A DNA stretch of 64,000 bases from assembly GCA_033439795.1 (NCBI GenBank), contig JAUTDP010000001.1:1-64000 (forward strand), read 5' to 3'. A model generated the notes under the pieces. The model ran no database searches. It saw nothing but the letters and a program-made list of their open reading frames with translations, and was not told the DNA's origin. The position numbers and the translations under genes are program-made. Numbering within the stretch: the stretch's first letter is position 1; every line of letters starts with the position of its first letter. The stretch is from Sordaria brevicollis. Its lineage: Eukaryota; Ascomycota; Sordariomycetes; Sordariales; Sordariaceae. Positions 49,433 through 63,821 of the stretch are shown one piece after another.

Positions 49433-50070
49433 ATAGTTCGATAAATATATTAGAATATAAAAGTAATTTGAGAGGTATATTATATATATATAAAAGTAAT
49501 TAAATAAATATAATAGAATATAAAAATAGTTTAAGAGGTATATTATATATACGGGAGTAATTTAATAAATACATTATATATACGGGGGTAATTCGGTAGG
49601 TGCGTTAAAATATAAAGGTAGTTTAATAAGTACGTTATATATATAAAAGTAATTTAATAAATATATTATATATACGAAGGTAATTCGATAGGTACGTAGT
49701 ATATACGAAGGTGGTTCGATAAATATATAATATATACGAAGGTAGTTCGATAAATACGTAATATATACGAAAGTAATTTAATAAATACATTGCGTATACG
49801 GAAATAATTCAATAAATATATTATATATTATATATATATATATATATAAGTAATTGGGTAAGGGCGTTATATATACAGAGCTAATTTATTAGGCGCGTTA
49901 TATATATAGAGGTAATTCGGTAAGCGTATTAAATATACGGAAATAATTCAATAAGCGCGTTAAATATCCGGCGGTAATTAAATAAATAAGTTTAAATAAT
50001 TTTAGGGAATTCGATAAGTATATTATATATATATAAATAATATAATAAATACGTTACGTATACGGTAGGG
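49433..50070 (+). repeat. 31-bp IGS subrepeat array, unit 6
   Basis: Short form (same copy number as units 2-4), strongly mutated to AT-rich variants such as AATTTAATAAATATATTA. Confidence 0.84.
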
Positions 50071-50811
50071 CAAATATATTATATATATAGGGCAAATATA
50101 TTATATATACGGCTAAATAAATATAATATATATATATATATATATAATATAATAATTAAATTATATATACAATTAGGTAAATATATTACATATATAATTA
50201 ACCGAGTATATTGCATATACAGGGCAAATACATTATATATACGGCTAGGTAAATATAATATAAATATATAGTAAAATAATTATAGTATATATACGGTTAA
50301 GCAAGTATATTATATATATAATTAACCGAATACGTTACATATACAAGGTAAATACATTGTATATACAAGGTAAGTATATTATATATACGGCTAGGTTAAT
50401 ATTATATATATATAATAAAGTAATTATATTATATTTACGAATAGGAAAGTATATTATATATATATATATAATTAATTAAATACATTATATATATAAAGTA
50501 AATATATTATATATATAGGGTAAGTATATTATATTTATAGCTAAATTAGTATTATATATATATAATAAAATTATTATATTATATATACGGGTGGGGGAAT
50601 ATAATATATATATATATATATATAATTAATTAAATACATTATATATATAGGGCAAGTACATTATATATACGGCTAAGTAAATATATTATATATATAATTA
50701 GGTAAATATATTATATATATAATTAGGTAAATATATTTTATATACAATTCGGTACGTATATTATATATACGTAAGTAATTTAATATATACGTTTAACATA
50801 TATAAAAAATA
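50071..50811 (+). repeat. TA-rich IGS array, unit 6
   Basis: Same layout as in unit 1. Forms such as ATACATTGTATATACAAGG keep CpA and TpG. Confidence 0.77.
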
Positions 50812-51919
50812 TAAATATAAAGTAAATAATATATATAAGTATAATTAATATAATAAGTTAAGTAATATTAAAATATTAAAAATAGGTATATTATAACCGA
50901 AAGGAAAAGAAATAAGAATAAAAAAAGGAAATATATATTAAAGGTTAATATTTTTAGAGCATTAAAATAAATAAGAATAACCCCGGTAAGTAAAGAAAGT
51001 ATAATTAATTTTAAGGAGGAAGGTACGACCGGAAGGAAATATAAATATAAAGGAAATAAAACGAAACGTAAAAAGGTAATATTTACCGAATATAAGGTAG
51101 GCAAAAACGATTCGGGTAAATAAAGAAAGAACGACCAACCCCCCGATAAGAAAGTATAATCGAATATAAACGAAATTTTTAAATAAGCGCAACCTAATTA
51201 GGCAATTAGGTAATTATAAATCGATTTTTAAAAAATCCGGTACTAAAGAATTTCGCGGGATTTAGGAAATTGCGATTTAAATTATCGGGTTATACTTTCC
51301 CTAAACCGACCGTTAAAAGGTATATAAAAAGGAGCGAAGGAAAAAAACGGGAAGGAACGAACGGTTAAAAAATTATTTAATTATTCCTACCCTCCCAATT
51401 CCTTTTTATAATAACTTATAAAAGAAATTAATATTTTAATAAATAAAATATTATTAACGTATAATTCCCTATAATTTACCGGGGAATTAACGTTAATAAT
51501 ACAAATTATTTTAATATCGTTTTTATATAAGCTCCTACCTTTATTAAATAATATTTAAAAAAATCCTATAAACGTTAAAAAATACCCTATAAGCGCCGAA
51601 GGGTAAATTTTATAAATAATTAACCAATAATTAAATTTATTTACGAGCCGTTAAAGGTATTAACTAATTAAAAAAGTTTTCGGGCCGAACTTTTTATATT
51701 AAACCTCTTCTTAGGGTATATAAATAATATACGGGAAATATTCTATATTTTCCTATCCTCTTACCGACCGCGTTTTAAGGAATTTAGGAGGGGAAAGTAA
51801 ATATATATTTCGAAGTACAAACGGCCCTACCGATCGAACTTCGAACCGCTTACCTTCGTAATTTTATAAACTCTTCCATTCGTTTACGAATAATTAACCT
51901 TTCTAAACGTACAATAATT
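50812..51919 (+). promoter_or_regulatory. Probable promoter / 5' ETS region, unit 6
   Basis: Counterpart of 2741-3848. GTATATAAAAAGGAGCG is kept near 51322. Two overlapping minus-strand open frames (50868-51104 and 50962-51192) are TTG-started or low-complexity and are not called. Confidence 0.38.
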
Positions 51920-53714
51920 ACCTAATTAATTCTACTAATAATTATATATTTATTTTAAAGATTAAACTATATATATTTAAATTTAAGTAATTAAATTATA
52001 AAATTATAAATAATTTATTAAATTAATTATCGTTTATTTAATAATACTTTATTATATAAATAACTATAGTAATTCTAAAGTTAATATATATTAAAAATCC
52101 CGATTTCGGAAGGAATATATTTATTAAATTAAAAATTAATACCTTTTAGGGCTTTTTAATAATTTATAATAATTTTTCGAATTGTACGGCCTTACGCCGG
52201 CGATAATTTATTCAAATTTCTACCCTATTAATTTTCGACGGCTAAGTTTTAATTAACTATAGTAATAACGGGTAACGGAAGGTTAGGGCTCGACCCCGGA
52301 GAAGGAGCCTAAAAAACGGTTATTATATTTAAAAAAGGTAATAAGTGCGCAAATTACCTAATTCCGATACGGGGAAATAGTAATAATAAATATTAATATA
52401 AAATTCTTTTAAATTTTATAATTAGAATAAATATAATTTAAATCCTTTAACGAAGAATAATTAGAAAGTAAATCTAATACTAATAACCGTAGTAATTCTA
52501 ATTCTAATAATATATATTAAAATTATTAAAATTAAAAAGCTTGTAATTAAACCTTAGGCCTAATTAATCGGTCCGCTTTACCGTATATATTAATTCGGTT
52601 AGGCCTTTCCTTCTAGAAAACCGTATTCCTTTTATTAAGGGTATTAGGGAACTAAGACTTTTATTATAAATAAATTAGATCGCTTAAAGAAGGCCTATAT
52701 TCGAATATATTAATATAGAATAATAAAATAGGACGTATAATTTTATTTTATTAATTTCTAAAACCGCCGTAATAATTAATAAGGATAATTAGGGGTATTA
52801 ATATTTAATTATTAAAAGTAAAATTCTTAAATTTATTGAAAATTAATTACTACGAAAATATTTACTAAGGATATTTTTATTAATTAAAAACGAAAATTAA
52901 AGGATTGAAGACAATTAAATACTATTATAATCTTAATTATAAACTATATTAATTAAAGATCAGACGATATTATTTTTTAATTCGTTCGGCACTTTACGAT
53001 AAATTAAAATTTTTAAGCTCTTAAAAGAATATAATCGTAAGGCTAAAATTTAAAAAAATTAATAAAAGGGTACCACTAAGGGTAGAGCCTATAGTTTAAT
53101 TTAATTTAATATAAGGAAATTTACTAAATCCAAATACGATAAAAATTAATAAATTGAAAATTCTTTCTTAATTTTGTAAATAGTAGTATATAGCCGTTTT
53201 TAATTAATAGAGTAATTTATTTACTTAATTATAATAACGAACGAAACTTTAATTTATTAAATAGCCTATATTACTTTAATAGTACGCTAATTTTTTAGAA
53301 GGACTATCGGTTTAAGCCAATAGAAATTTAAGGTAATAATAAATCTATAATGCCCTTAAATATTCTAGGCCGCACGCACGTTATATTAATATAATTAGCG
53401 AATATTCCCTTAACCGGAAAGTTTAAATAATTTTATTAAATTATATTATATTAGGAATAAAATATTATAATTATTATTCTTTAACGAAGAATCCTTAATA
53501 AATATAAATTATCAATTTACGTTAATTACGTCCTTACCCTTTATATATACCGCCCGTCGTTATTACTAATTAAATAGTTTAATAAAACTTCTGGATTAAC
53601 TTAAGAAAATCGGTAACGATTATCCAAGGTTAGAAAATTATTTAAATTCGGTTATTTAGAGGAAGTAAAAATCGTAATAAAGTCTCCATTAATAAATTAA
53701 TAGAAGGATTATTA
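51920..53714 (+). pseudogene. 18S rRNA pseudogene, unit 6
   Basis: 1795 bp, starting ACCTAATTAATTCTACTAAT. CTCGACCCCGGAGAAGGAGC is intact, as is ACCGCCCGTCG near 53549. The 530 loop (52477-52495) reads ATACTAATAACCGTAGTAA. Not functional. Confidence 0.93.
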
Positions 53715-53903
53715 TAAAATTGTAAAATTCTTATAAATTATTACGAATTTTACTTATATAATTATTTCGGCGTTAGCGGTCTAAAAAGCCTTTAAACCCC
53801 CGGACCTTCGAATCTCCTGCTTATAGGAGGCTACCCGCCGGAATACCGAAATTAAACTCTTAATATTTTTATATCTTTTTAAATAAATTTTTAAATAAAT
53901 TAA
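53715..53903 (+). other. ITS1, unit 6
   Basis: 189 bp. CCCCCGGACCTTCGAATCTC and GGCTACCCGCCGGAATACCG are recognisable. Confidence 0.82.
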
Positions 53904-54061
53904 AATTTTTAATAACGGATCTCTTAATTCTAATATTAATAAAGAATATAGCGAAATATAATAAATAATATAAATTATAGAATTTAGTAAATTATCGAAT
54001 TTTTAAATATATATTATATTCGTTAATATTTTAGTGAATATACTTATTCGAACGTTATTTC
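53904..54061 (+). pseudogene. 5.8S rRNA pseudogene, unit 6
   Basis: Starts AATTTTTAATAACGGATCTC, ends after TTCGAACGTTATTT. The conserved core reads TAATAAAGAATATAGCGAAA. Confidence 0.9.
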
Positions 54062-54212
54062 AACTATTAAATTCTATTTACATTAAGGATCCGTAATTAC
54101 CCGCAATCCTTTAAAAATAATAATAAATTCGTTAATTATACCGAACGTAATAATTTTATATCGTTATAATCGTACGGCGGGTTTTTACTATAAAACCCCT
54201 AATTTCTAAAGT
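54062..54212 (+). other. ITS2, unit 6
   Basis: 151 bp. ATCCGTAATTACCCGCAATCC and CGTACGGCGGGTTTTTAC are recognisable. Confidence 0.82.
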
Positions 54213-57200
54213 TAACCTCAAATTAAATAGGAATACCCGCTAAATTTAAATATATTAATAAATAAAGGAAAAAAAACTAATAGGGATTATTTTAATAATA
54301 GCGAATAAAGCGGTAATAATTTAAATTTAAAATTTAACTTCGGCCCGAATTATAATTTATAAAAAAAGTTTTTAGTAAAGTACCTTCTAAATCCCTTAAA
54401 ACGGGGCGCTATAGAGGGTAAGAGCTTTATATAGTCGGATACCAATTTAATATAAAGCTCCTTCGACGAATTAAATAATTTAAGAATATTATTTAAAATA
54501 GGAAGTAAATTTCTTTTAAAATTAAATACCGGCTAAAAACCGATAATATATAAATAAAATAATTAAAAGATAAAAAATATTTTAAAAAAAAGGTTAAATA
54601 ATACGTAAAATTATTAAAAGGGAAGCGTTTATAATTAAATTTATACCGTTCTAATTATTTAGTATTTTTATTAATATATTCGGGGCGATTTAAGCCAATA
54701 TCGGTTTTAATAAGGGGATAAAAATTCGGGGAATATAATTCTTCTAAGAGTATTATAACCTTAAGTGTAATACCTTCGTTAGGATTGAAATTCGTATATT
54801 TATAAAGATATTAGCGTAATAATTATTAATAATTTATTTTAAAATACGGATTAAGGAATTAAAGTTTTATATAAATATTTAGGTATAAAACCTATATACG
54901 TAATAAAAGTAAACGTAAATAAGAATTTCGGTATATTATCGATTGATTTTAATATATTCGAATAAATTTAAATAAAAGCGTTAAATTTTAAACCCGAAAA
55001 ATAATAAATTATATTTAAATAGGGTAAAGTTAAAGGAAATTTTAATAGAGGCTTATAACGGTTTTAACGTATAAATCGATCGTTAAATTTAAATATAAAG
55101 GCGAAAGATTAATCGAACTATTTAATAGTTAATTATTACCGAAATTTCCCTTAGGATAATAATATTATTCTTTAATTTTATAAAATAAAGCGAATAATTA
55201 GGGATTCGGGGGCGCTTTTTAGCCTTTATCTATTTTTAAATTTTAAATATATAAAAAGCTTTTATTATTTAATTAAACGTAAATATTCGAATATACTAAT
55301 ATTAGTAAGCTATTTTTAATAAGTAAAATTAATAATGCGGGATAAACCGAACGCAAAATTAAAATACCGGAGTAAACGCTTATTAAATACTATAAAAAGT
55401 ATTAATATATTTTAATAATAAAATAGTAATTATAAAAATCGGAATCCGCTAAAGATTATATAATAATTTATTTATTAAATATATTAGCCCTAAAAATAAA
55501 TAACGTTTAAACGTCTTATTTATACTTTACTTTTAAAGTAGAAATGATATTTTAAAAAGTAAATAATTATAAAAGTTAATAATAAAACTTAGGGCGTAAA
55601 CCCGGGTCGAACGGCCTTTAATATAAATTTTAATAATAATAATAAATATTTTAATAAGAATTTAAAGGACCGAAATAGGGAAAAGTTCTATATAAATAGC
55701 GGTTGGATATAAATTAATTAATCCTAAACTATAAGGAAATTCCATTTTAAAGGGGTATTTATACCCCATATAGCGAAAAAGAAGCCGATTAATATTCTAA
55801 TACTTAAATATAGGTTTTACGTAATAATATAATTAAATATAAAAACGATAGCGGAAGCCCCGGATAAAATTCTCTTTTCTTTTTAACGGTTTATTATTTT
55901 AAAAACAATTTATCTAAAAATAGGGTTTAATAGCCGGAAGAGCCCAATACTTCTATCGGGTCCAGTATATTTTCGACGTCTTTTAAAAATCCGCGAAAGG
56001 GAATAATTTTTACGCTAAATCGTATTTATAATTATAATAAATCTCTAAGGTAAATAATTTTTAATTAATAGAATAATATAAATAAAGGAAATTAGTAAAA
56101 TAAATTTATAATTTTAAAAAAAAAATTAACTTTAAGGGTTAAATATATTAGGCTTTAAGTAAACGCCCTAGGAGTAAATTACTATTAATTAAGTAACTAG
56201 CCGGTAATTTTTAATATTTAGGTATAAAAACCCTTAATAGGCTTCAACCGTCCGGCGTACGTTTAATAATTAATTTAGAATTAATACAAATAAGGGGAAT
56301 TTAATTATTTAATTAAAATATAGTATTATAATAATTAAAAAATAATATTAACGTAATATAATTTTTATTTAATATTTTGAATATTAAAGTAAAGAAATTT
56401 AATTAAACGCGGGTAAACGGCGGGAATAATTATAATTTTCTTAAAATAGCCAAATATTTCGTTATTTAATTAATAACGCGTATAAATAAATTAACGAAAT
56501 TCCTATTATCTTTATTTATTATTTAGCGAAATTATAACTAAAGGAATAGGCTTAGTAAAATTAATAGGGAAAGAAGACCTTATTAAATTTAATTTTAATT
56601 TAATATTATAAAAAAATATAGGAGGTATAGAATAAGTAGGAGTTTTGGCGCCGGTAAAATACTATTATTCTTATTATTTTTTTATTTATTTAATTAAACG
56701 GGGTTGGATTTTCGTTTAATTTCTAATTTTAAAATCTTTCGCGGGCCAACCCGGGTTAAAAATATTATTAAGTAGGGAGTTTAATTAAAGCGGTATATTT
56801 ATTAAACTATAATATAAGTATTTTAAGGGGGGCTTATAAAGAATAAAAATTTTTAGTAGAATAAAAGGGTAAAAATCCCCTTAATTTTAATTTTTAATAT
56901 AAATATAAACTATAAAAATATAGCCTATCGATCTTTTAATCCCTCGAAATTTGAAGTTAAAGGTATTAAAAAAATTACTATAAGGATAATTAATTTATAG
57001 CGGCTAAATATTTATAGCGATATTGTTTTTTAATCTTTCGATATCGGCTCTTCTTATTATATTGAAATAGAATTTAATAAGCGTTAAATTATTTACCTAT
57101 TAATAAAGAATGTAAATTAGGTTTAAACCGTTGTAAAATAGGTTAATTTTACCCTATTAATAACTTTATTATAATAGTAATTGAATTTAATACGAAAAGA

Positions 57201-57547
57201 ACCGTTTATTTAAATAATTAATTTTTATAATTATTCGACCGGGTAATACTATGACGCTACTATTTATTAAATAATAGTTAAACGCTTCTAAATTAAAATT
57301 TATATTAAAATGCAATAATATTTCTAATATATTATAAATATATAAAAATAGGCTCCGGCTTTGTATTTTAGTAAATAATTCCTCTATTAATTTTAAAGTA
57401 GTTAACGGTAATTCGTATATTATAATTTTAATACGTATTGGATTAAATTTTTTATAAACGATTTAAATATACGAAAGGGTTTTATAAGTAATAGAATAGT
57501 TTTATTATTATAATTTATTAAAAGTAAACCCTCCTTCGCTTAAATTT
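54213..57547 (+). pseudogene. 28S rRNA pseudogene, unit 6
   Basis: 3335 bp, no intron. The sarcin-ricin loop (57189-57203) reads AATACGAAAAGAACC. Boundaries were set as in unit 1. Not functional. Confidence 0.93.
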
Positions 57548-58480
57548 TTTAATAGAAGGGTTTACCTTATAAGTAGGTATTTACTAGGGGGTCCCTTCGA
57601 AATTTAAATTATTAGAGCCCAAAAGGGCGAAAGCGCTTTACTGGAAAGAAAATATAAAATAAATAGGAAAGGAAGAAAAAAACTTCGAAGGATTTAATTA
57701 AATATAATTGCGCTTTCTTAAATTTTAATTATAAAGAGGGTAATAGGCCGTACTTTCCTTCTAAAAATCCTTTAAATAACTACGAAATATATAGGAATTT
57801 AGGAAAGTATAAACGGGTTTAGGGATTAAAGCTACTTAAGGCGTAAAAAGGCTAGGAAGGTCGAAAGGGAACGGCTTTACAATATTAATAATAAGAATTT
57901 AAAAATCTACAAAAATCGGTCGGCCGACCGATCGATAGCCCGGTTACGGGAAATAATAACGACCGGGTAGGCGAAAAAATTAAAACGAATAATTTTCTTT
58001 TTAAAAAGGTATATTTATATTAATTAAGGTATAAAATAAATAAGAGCGATTAAAATATATAAAATAATATAAATATAAAAGGGGTAATTTTAATTTAATA
58101 TATATAAAAGGTAGGTAAGAGTATTCGAACGTTAATATTTTTTATATAGGATTATTATAGCGAATAGGGTTTTATATATAAGGGGTTTAACGGGCGTATA
58201 TATATTATATAAGGGTATATATAGTATTTTTTTTTAATTATATATTATTAATTTAAAGAGGGTAGGTAATAAATTTAATAAATAAAAGCGGGTTAATTTT
58301 TTACGGGAAAAATAATATTAAAATAAATTGGAAAGGAGGATAATAATTAATATATATATATAAAATTATATTATAAGGCCGGGTATTTTTTTATTTCTTC
58401 TAAGTAAATTAAGAGGTTTTTTTAATAATTCGTTTAGGATAGGAATAGGTTTTAAAGGGGGGGAGAAAATTTTCTACAAC

Positions 58481-58813
58481 GTTTTTCCCCGGCTTTATTT
58501 TTTCAATTTTCCAATTTATTTTCCCCGCTTCTTTTATTATTATTATTATTAAATTTTTCTTTTTTTTTTTCGAGATTTTTATTTTATAATTATAATTAAT
58601 ACCCTTTTCCTACTACTTCTATTACAACTTTTTATTTTTATTATTAATTCTTTTTCTTTTTTATATAAATATATTTTTCCGTTTTCTTCTTTCCTTCCCC
58701 TATTTCTTTTTTTTTTTTTTTTTTTTTTTTTTTCCTTTTTTAAGTTAATTTAAAAATTTTTTTTCTTTATTTTTTTTTTTTTCATTTTTTTTTTCTTTTT
58801 TCTTTTTTTCTCC
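58481..58813 (+). repeat. Oligopyrimidine block, unit 7 IGS
   Basis: 333 bp. CTACAACG just upstream and the internal TTTTCAATT and TTTCATTT CpA sites are all kept. Confidence 0.75.
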
Positions 58814-59041
58814 GGGGGCCGAATAAAAAAAGTAGTATTCGTCGTTATATAATTAAAGGGTATATAATTAAAAGAATTATAAAGAGGGAATTATAATTAT
58901 AAAGAGAAGAAGAAAAGGAAATTGAAGAAAAAGGTAAGAATAAGAGAAAATAAGGGAAGATAAAGATAGGGGAAGATAAAAATAGGGGGGAAGGGGATAT
59001 TTATATTAAATAGGAATTTTCTTTTATATAAATAAATATAA

Positions 59042-59679
59042 ATAGTTCGATAAGTGCATTGGAATATAAAGGTAATTCGAGAAGTACGTTATATATATAT
59101 AAAAGTAATTAAATAAATATAATAAAATATAAAAATAATTTAAGAAGTACGTTATATATACGGGGGTAATTCGGTAGGTATATTATATATACGGGGGTAA
59201 TTCGGTAGGTGCGTTAAAATATAAAGGTAATTTAATAAATATATTATATATATAGAGGTAATTCGATAAGCGCGTTATATATATAAAAGTAATTCAATAA
59301 ATACGTAACATATACGAAAGTAATTCGATAGGTACGTAATATATACGAAGGTAATTCGATAAATATATAATATATACGAAAATAATTCGATAAGTACGTT
59401 ATATATACGGAAGTAGTTCGATAAATACGTTATATATTATATATATATATATATATAAATAATTAAATAGAGGCGTTGTATATATAGAGTTAATTTATTG
59501 GGCGCGTTATATATACGGAGGTAATTCGGTAGGCGTATTAAATATGCGGAGGTAGTTCGATAAGCGTATTAAATATCCGGCGGCAATTAAATAAATAGGT
59601 TTAAATAATTTTAGGGAATTCGATAAATATATTATATATACGTAAGTAATATAATAAATACGTTACATATACAATAGGG
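59042..59679 (+). repeat. 31-bp IGS subrepeat array, unit 7
   Basis: Short form, same copy number as units 2, 3, 4 and 6. Confidence 0.84.
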
Positions 59680-60420
59680 TAAGTATATTACATATGTAGG
59701 GCAAATATATTATATATACGGCTAAGTAAATATAATATATATATATATATATATAATATAGTAATTAAATTATATATACAGTTAGGTAGGTATATTATAT
59801 ATATAATCAACCGAATACATTATATATATAGGGTAAATACATTATATATACGGTTAAGTAAATATAATATAGATATATAGTAAAGTAATTATAATATATA
59901 TACGGTTGGGTAAATATATTATATATATAATTAACTGAATGCGTTATATATATAAAGTAAATACATTACATATATAGGGTAAGTATATTATATATACGGC
60001 TAAATTGATATTATATATATATAATAAAGTAATTGTATTATATTTACGAATAGGAGAATATATTATATATATATATATAATTAATTAAATACATTACATA
60101 TATAAAGCAAGTATATTACATATATAGAGTAGGTATATTATATTTACGGTTAGATTAATATTATATATATATAATAAAATTATTATATTATATATACGGG
60201 TGGGGGAGTGTAATATATATATATATATATATAATTAATTAAATACATTGTATATATAAGGTAAGTGCATTATATATACAGCTAGGTAAATATATTATAT
60301 ATATAATTGGGTAAATATATTATATATATAATTGGGTAAATATATTTTATATACAATTCGGTACGTATATTATATATACGTAAGTAATTTAGTATATACG
60401 TTTAATATATATAAAGGGTA
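59680..60420 (+). repeat. TA-rich IGS array, unit 7
   Basis: Same layout as in unit 1; TACATTACATATATA forms keep CpA. Confidence 0.77.
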
Positions 60421-61528
60421 TAAATATAAGGTAAATAATATATATAAATATAATTAATATAATAAATTAAATAATATTAGAATATTAAAAATAAGTATAT
60501 TATAACCGAAAAGAAAGGAAATAAGAATAAAAAAAGGAGATATATATTAAAGGTTAATATTTTTAAAATATTAAAGTAAATAAAAGTAACCCTAATAAAT
60601 AAAGAAAATATAATCGATTCTAAAGAGGAAAGTACGACTAGGGGGAAATATAAATATAAAGGAAATAAAACGAAATGTAAAAAGGTAGTACTTATTGAAT
60701 ATAAAGTAAATAAAAACGATTTGAGTAAATAAAAAAGGAACGACCGACCCCCCGACGGGAAAGTACGGCCGAATATAAACGAAATTTTTGGGCAGGCGTA
60801 ATTTAATTAAGCGGCTAAGTAATTATAAATCGATTTTTAAAAAATTTAGTATTAAAGAATTTCGTAGGATTTAAAAAATTGTAATTTAAATTATTAGGTC
60901 GCACCTTCCTTAAACCGATTGTCGGAGGGTATATAAAAAGGAATAAAGGAGAAAAACGGGAAGGAACGAGCGGTTAAAAGACCGTTCGGTTATTTTTACC
61001 TTCCTAATTCCCTTTTATAATAATTTATAAAAGAAATTAACGTTTTAATAAATAGAATATTATTAACGCGTAATTCCCTACGGTTTACCGAAGAATTAAT
61101 ATTAATAATATAAATTATTTTAATATCGTTCCTGTATAAATTCCTACTTTTATTGGACAATATTTAGGAAAATCTTATAAATATTAAAGAATACCCTATA
61201 AACGCTAAAAAGTAGGTTTTATAAATAATTAATTAATAGTTAAATTTATTTACGAACCGCTGGAGGTATTAATTAATTAGAGAAGCTTTCAGGCCGAACT
61301 TTTTATATTAAACCTCTTTTTAAAGCGTATAAGCGGTATATAAGAAATACTTTATATTTTCCTATTTTTTTACCGATTATATTTTAGGGAATTTAAAAAG
61401 GGAAAGTAAATATATATTTCGAAGTAAAAACGGCCCTACTAATCGAATTTTAAACTATTTACTTTTATAATTTTATAAACTCTTCCGTTCGTTCGCGAAC
61501 GGTTAACTTTTTTAAACGTATAATAATT
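60421..61528 (+). promoter_or_regulatory. Probable promoter / 5' ETS region, unit 7
   Basis: Counterpart of 2741-3848. GTATATAAAAAGGAATA is kept. The hairpin CGAGCGGT/ACCGTTCG near 60968-60988 is better preserved than in units 3-6. Confidence 0.42.
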
Positions 61529-63323
61529 ACTTAATTAATTCTATTAGTAATTATATATTTATTTTAAAGATTAAACTATATATATTTAAATTTAAGTAAT
61601 TAAACCGCAAAATTATAAATAATTTATTAAATTAATTATTATTTATTTAATAATACTTTACTATATAAATAACCGTAGTAATTCTAAAGCTAATATATAT
61701 TAAAAATCCCGATTTCGGAAAGAATATATTTATTAAATTAAAAACCAATACCCTTCGGGGCTTTTTAATAATTTATAATAATTTTTCGAATTATATAACT
61801 TTACGCCGGCGATAATTTATTTAAATTTTTGCCCTATTAATTTTCAACGGTTAGGTTTTGGCCAACTATAGTAATAACGGGTAATAGAGGGTTAGGGTTC
61901 GATTTTAGAAAAAGAGTTTAAAAAACGGTTATTATATTTAAAGAAGGTAATAAGCGCGTAAATTACCTAATCCCGATATAAGGAAATAATAATAATAAAT
62001 ATTAATATAAAGCTTTTTTAAATTTTATAATTAGAATAAATATAATTTAAATCCTTTAACGAAGAATAATTAGAAGGTAAATTTAATACTAGTAACCGTA
62101 GTAATTCTAATTTTAATAATATATATTAAAATTATTAAGGTTAAAAAGTTCGTAATTGAATTTTGGGCCTAATTAATCGGTTTACTTTATTACGTATATT
62201 AATTCGGTTAGGCCTTTCTTTTTAAAGAACTATATCCCCTTTATTAAGGGTATTAGGGAATTAGGACTTTTACTATAAATAAATTAAATCGCTTAAAGAA
62301 GGCTTATATTCGAATATATTAATATAAAATAATAGAATAGGACGTATAATTCTATTTTATTAATTTTTAGGACCGCTATAATAATTAATAAGGATAATTA
62401 GGGGTATTAATATTCAATTATTAAAAGTGAAATTCTTAAATTTATTAAAGACTAATTACTACGAAAATATTTACTAAAGATATTTTTATTAATTAGGAAC
62501 GAAAATTAGGGGATCGAAGATAATTAAATACTATTATAATTTTAATTATAAATTATACCGATTAAAAATTAGACGATATTATTTTTTAATTCGTTCGGCA
62601 CTTTATAATAAATTAAAATTTTTAGGCTCTTAAGGGAATATAATCGTAAGGTTAAAATTTAAAAAAATTAATGGAAGGGTATTACTAAGGGTAAAGTTTA
62701 CGGTTTAATTTAATTTAATATGGAGAAATTTATTAAATTTAAATATAATAAGGATTGATAAATTAAGAGCTCTTTTTTAATTTCGTAAGTAGTAATATAT
62801 AGTTATTTTTAATTAGTAGAATAATTTATTTATTTAATTATAATAACGAATGAGATTTTAATTTATTAAATAGCTTATATTATTTTAATAATACGTTAAT
62901 TTTTTAAAGGGATTATCGGTTTAAACCGATAAAAATTTAAAGTAATAATAAGTTTATAATACCTTTAAATATTTTAGGCTATACGTATATTATATTAATA
63001 TAGTTAGCGAATATTCCTTTAGCCGGAAGGTTTGAGTAATTTTATTAAATTATATCGTATTAGGGATAGAGTATTATAATTATTACTTTTTAATAAAAAA
63101 TCCTTAATAAATATAAATTATTAATTTGTATTAATTATATTCCTACCCTTTATATATATTACTTATTATTATTACCGATTAAATAGCTTAATAAAACTTC
63201 CGGATTGGTTTAGGGAGGTCGGTAACGACTACTTAAGGCCGGAAAATTATTTAAATTTAATTATTTAAAGGAAATAAAAATCGTAATAAAATTTCTATTA
63301 ATAAATTAGCGGAGGGATTATTA
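61529..63323 (+). pseudogene. 18S rRNA pseudogene, unit 7
   Basis: 1795 bp, starting ACTTAATTAATTCTATTAG. The 530 loop (62086-62104) reads ATACTAGTAACCGTAGTAA. The decoding strand near 63155 is ATATATTACTTATTATTA, the most damaged of the seven. Not functional. Confidence 0.93.
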
Positions 63324-63512
63324 TAAAATTATAAAACTCTTATAAATTATTACGAATTTTACCCGTATAATTACTTTAACGTTAACGGTCTAGAAAGCCT
63401 TTAAGCCCCCGGACCTTCGAATCTCTTATTCGTAAGAGGCTACCTACCGGAATACCGAAACTAAATTTTTAATATTTTTATATTTCTCTAAATAAATTTT
63501 TAAATAAATTAA
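63324..63512 (+). other. ITS1, unit 7
   Basis: 189 bp. GCCCCCGGACCTTCGAATC and CTACCTACCGGAATACCG are recognisable. Confidence 0.82.
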
Positions 63513-63670
63513 AATTTTTAATAATAGATTTTTTAATTCTAATATCGATAAAGAATATAATAAAATGTAATAAATAATATAAATTGCAAAATTTAATAAA
63601 TTATCGAATTTTTAAATATATATTACGTTCGTTAATATTTTAGCGAGTATACCTATTCGAACGTTATTTT
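63513..63670 (+). pseudogene. 5.8S rRNA pseudogene, unit 7
   Basis: Starts AATTTTTAATAATAGATTTT, ends after TTCGAACGTTATTT. CGATAAAGAATATAATAAAA replaces the conserved core. Confidence 0.9.
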
Positions 63671-63821
63671 AATTATTAAATTCTATTTACGTTAAAAATC
63701 CGTAGTTACCCGTAGTCCCTTAAAAATAATAGTAGGCTCGTTAATTATACCGAATATAATAATTTTATATCGCTATAATTATACGGCGGGTTTTTATTGT
63801 AAAACCCTTAATTTTTAAAAT
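63671..63821 (+). other. ITS2, unit 7
   Basis: 151 bp. TACCCGTAGTCCC and TATACGGCGGGTTTTTATTG are recognisable. Confidence 0.82.

Larger units (their letters stand above)
47941..51919 (+). repeat. IGS, unit 6
   Basis: 3979 bp. Order: proximal segment 47941-48873; pyrimidine block 48874-49204; purine-rich segment 49205-49432; 31-bp subrepeats 49433-50070; TA-rich array 50071-50811; unique promoter/5' ETS-like part 50812-51919. The palindrome after 28S is broken here (CGGTCGGCTAATCG near 48310). Confidence 0.92.
57548..61528 (+). repeat. IGS, unit 7
   Basis: 3981 bp. Order: proximal segment 57548-58480, with an 18-bp palindrome at 57915-57932; pyrimidine block 58481-58813; purine-rich segment 58814-59041; 31-bp subrepeats 59042-59679; TA-rich array 59680-60420; unique promoter/5' ETS-like part 60421-61528. 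Confidence 0.92.
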
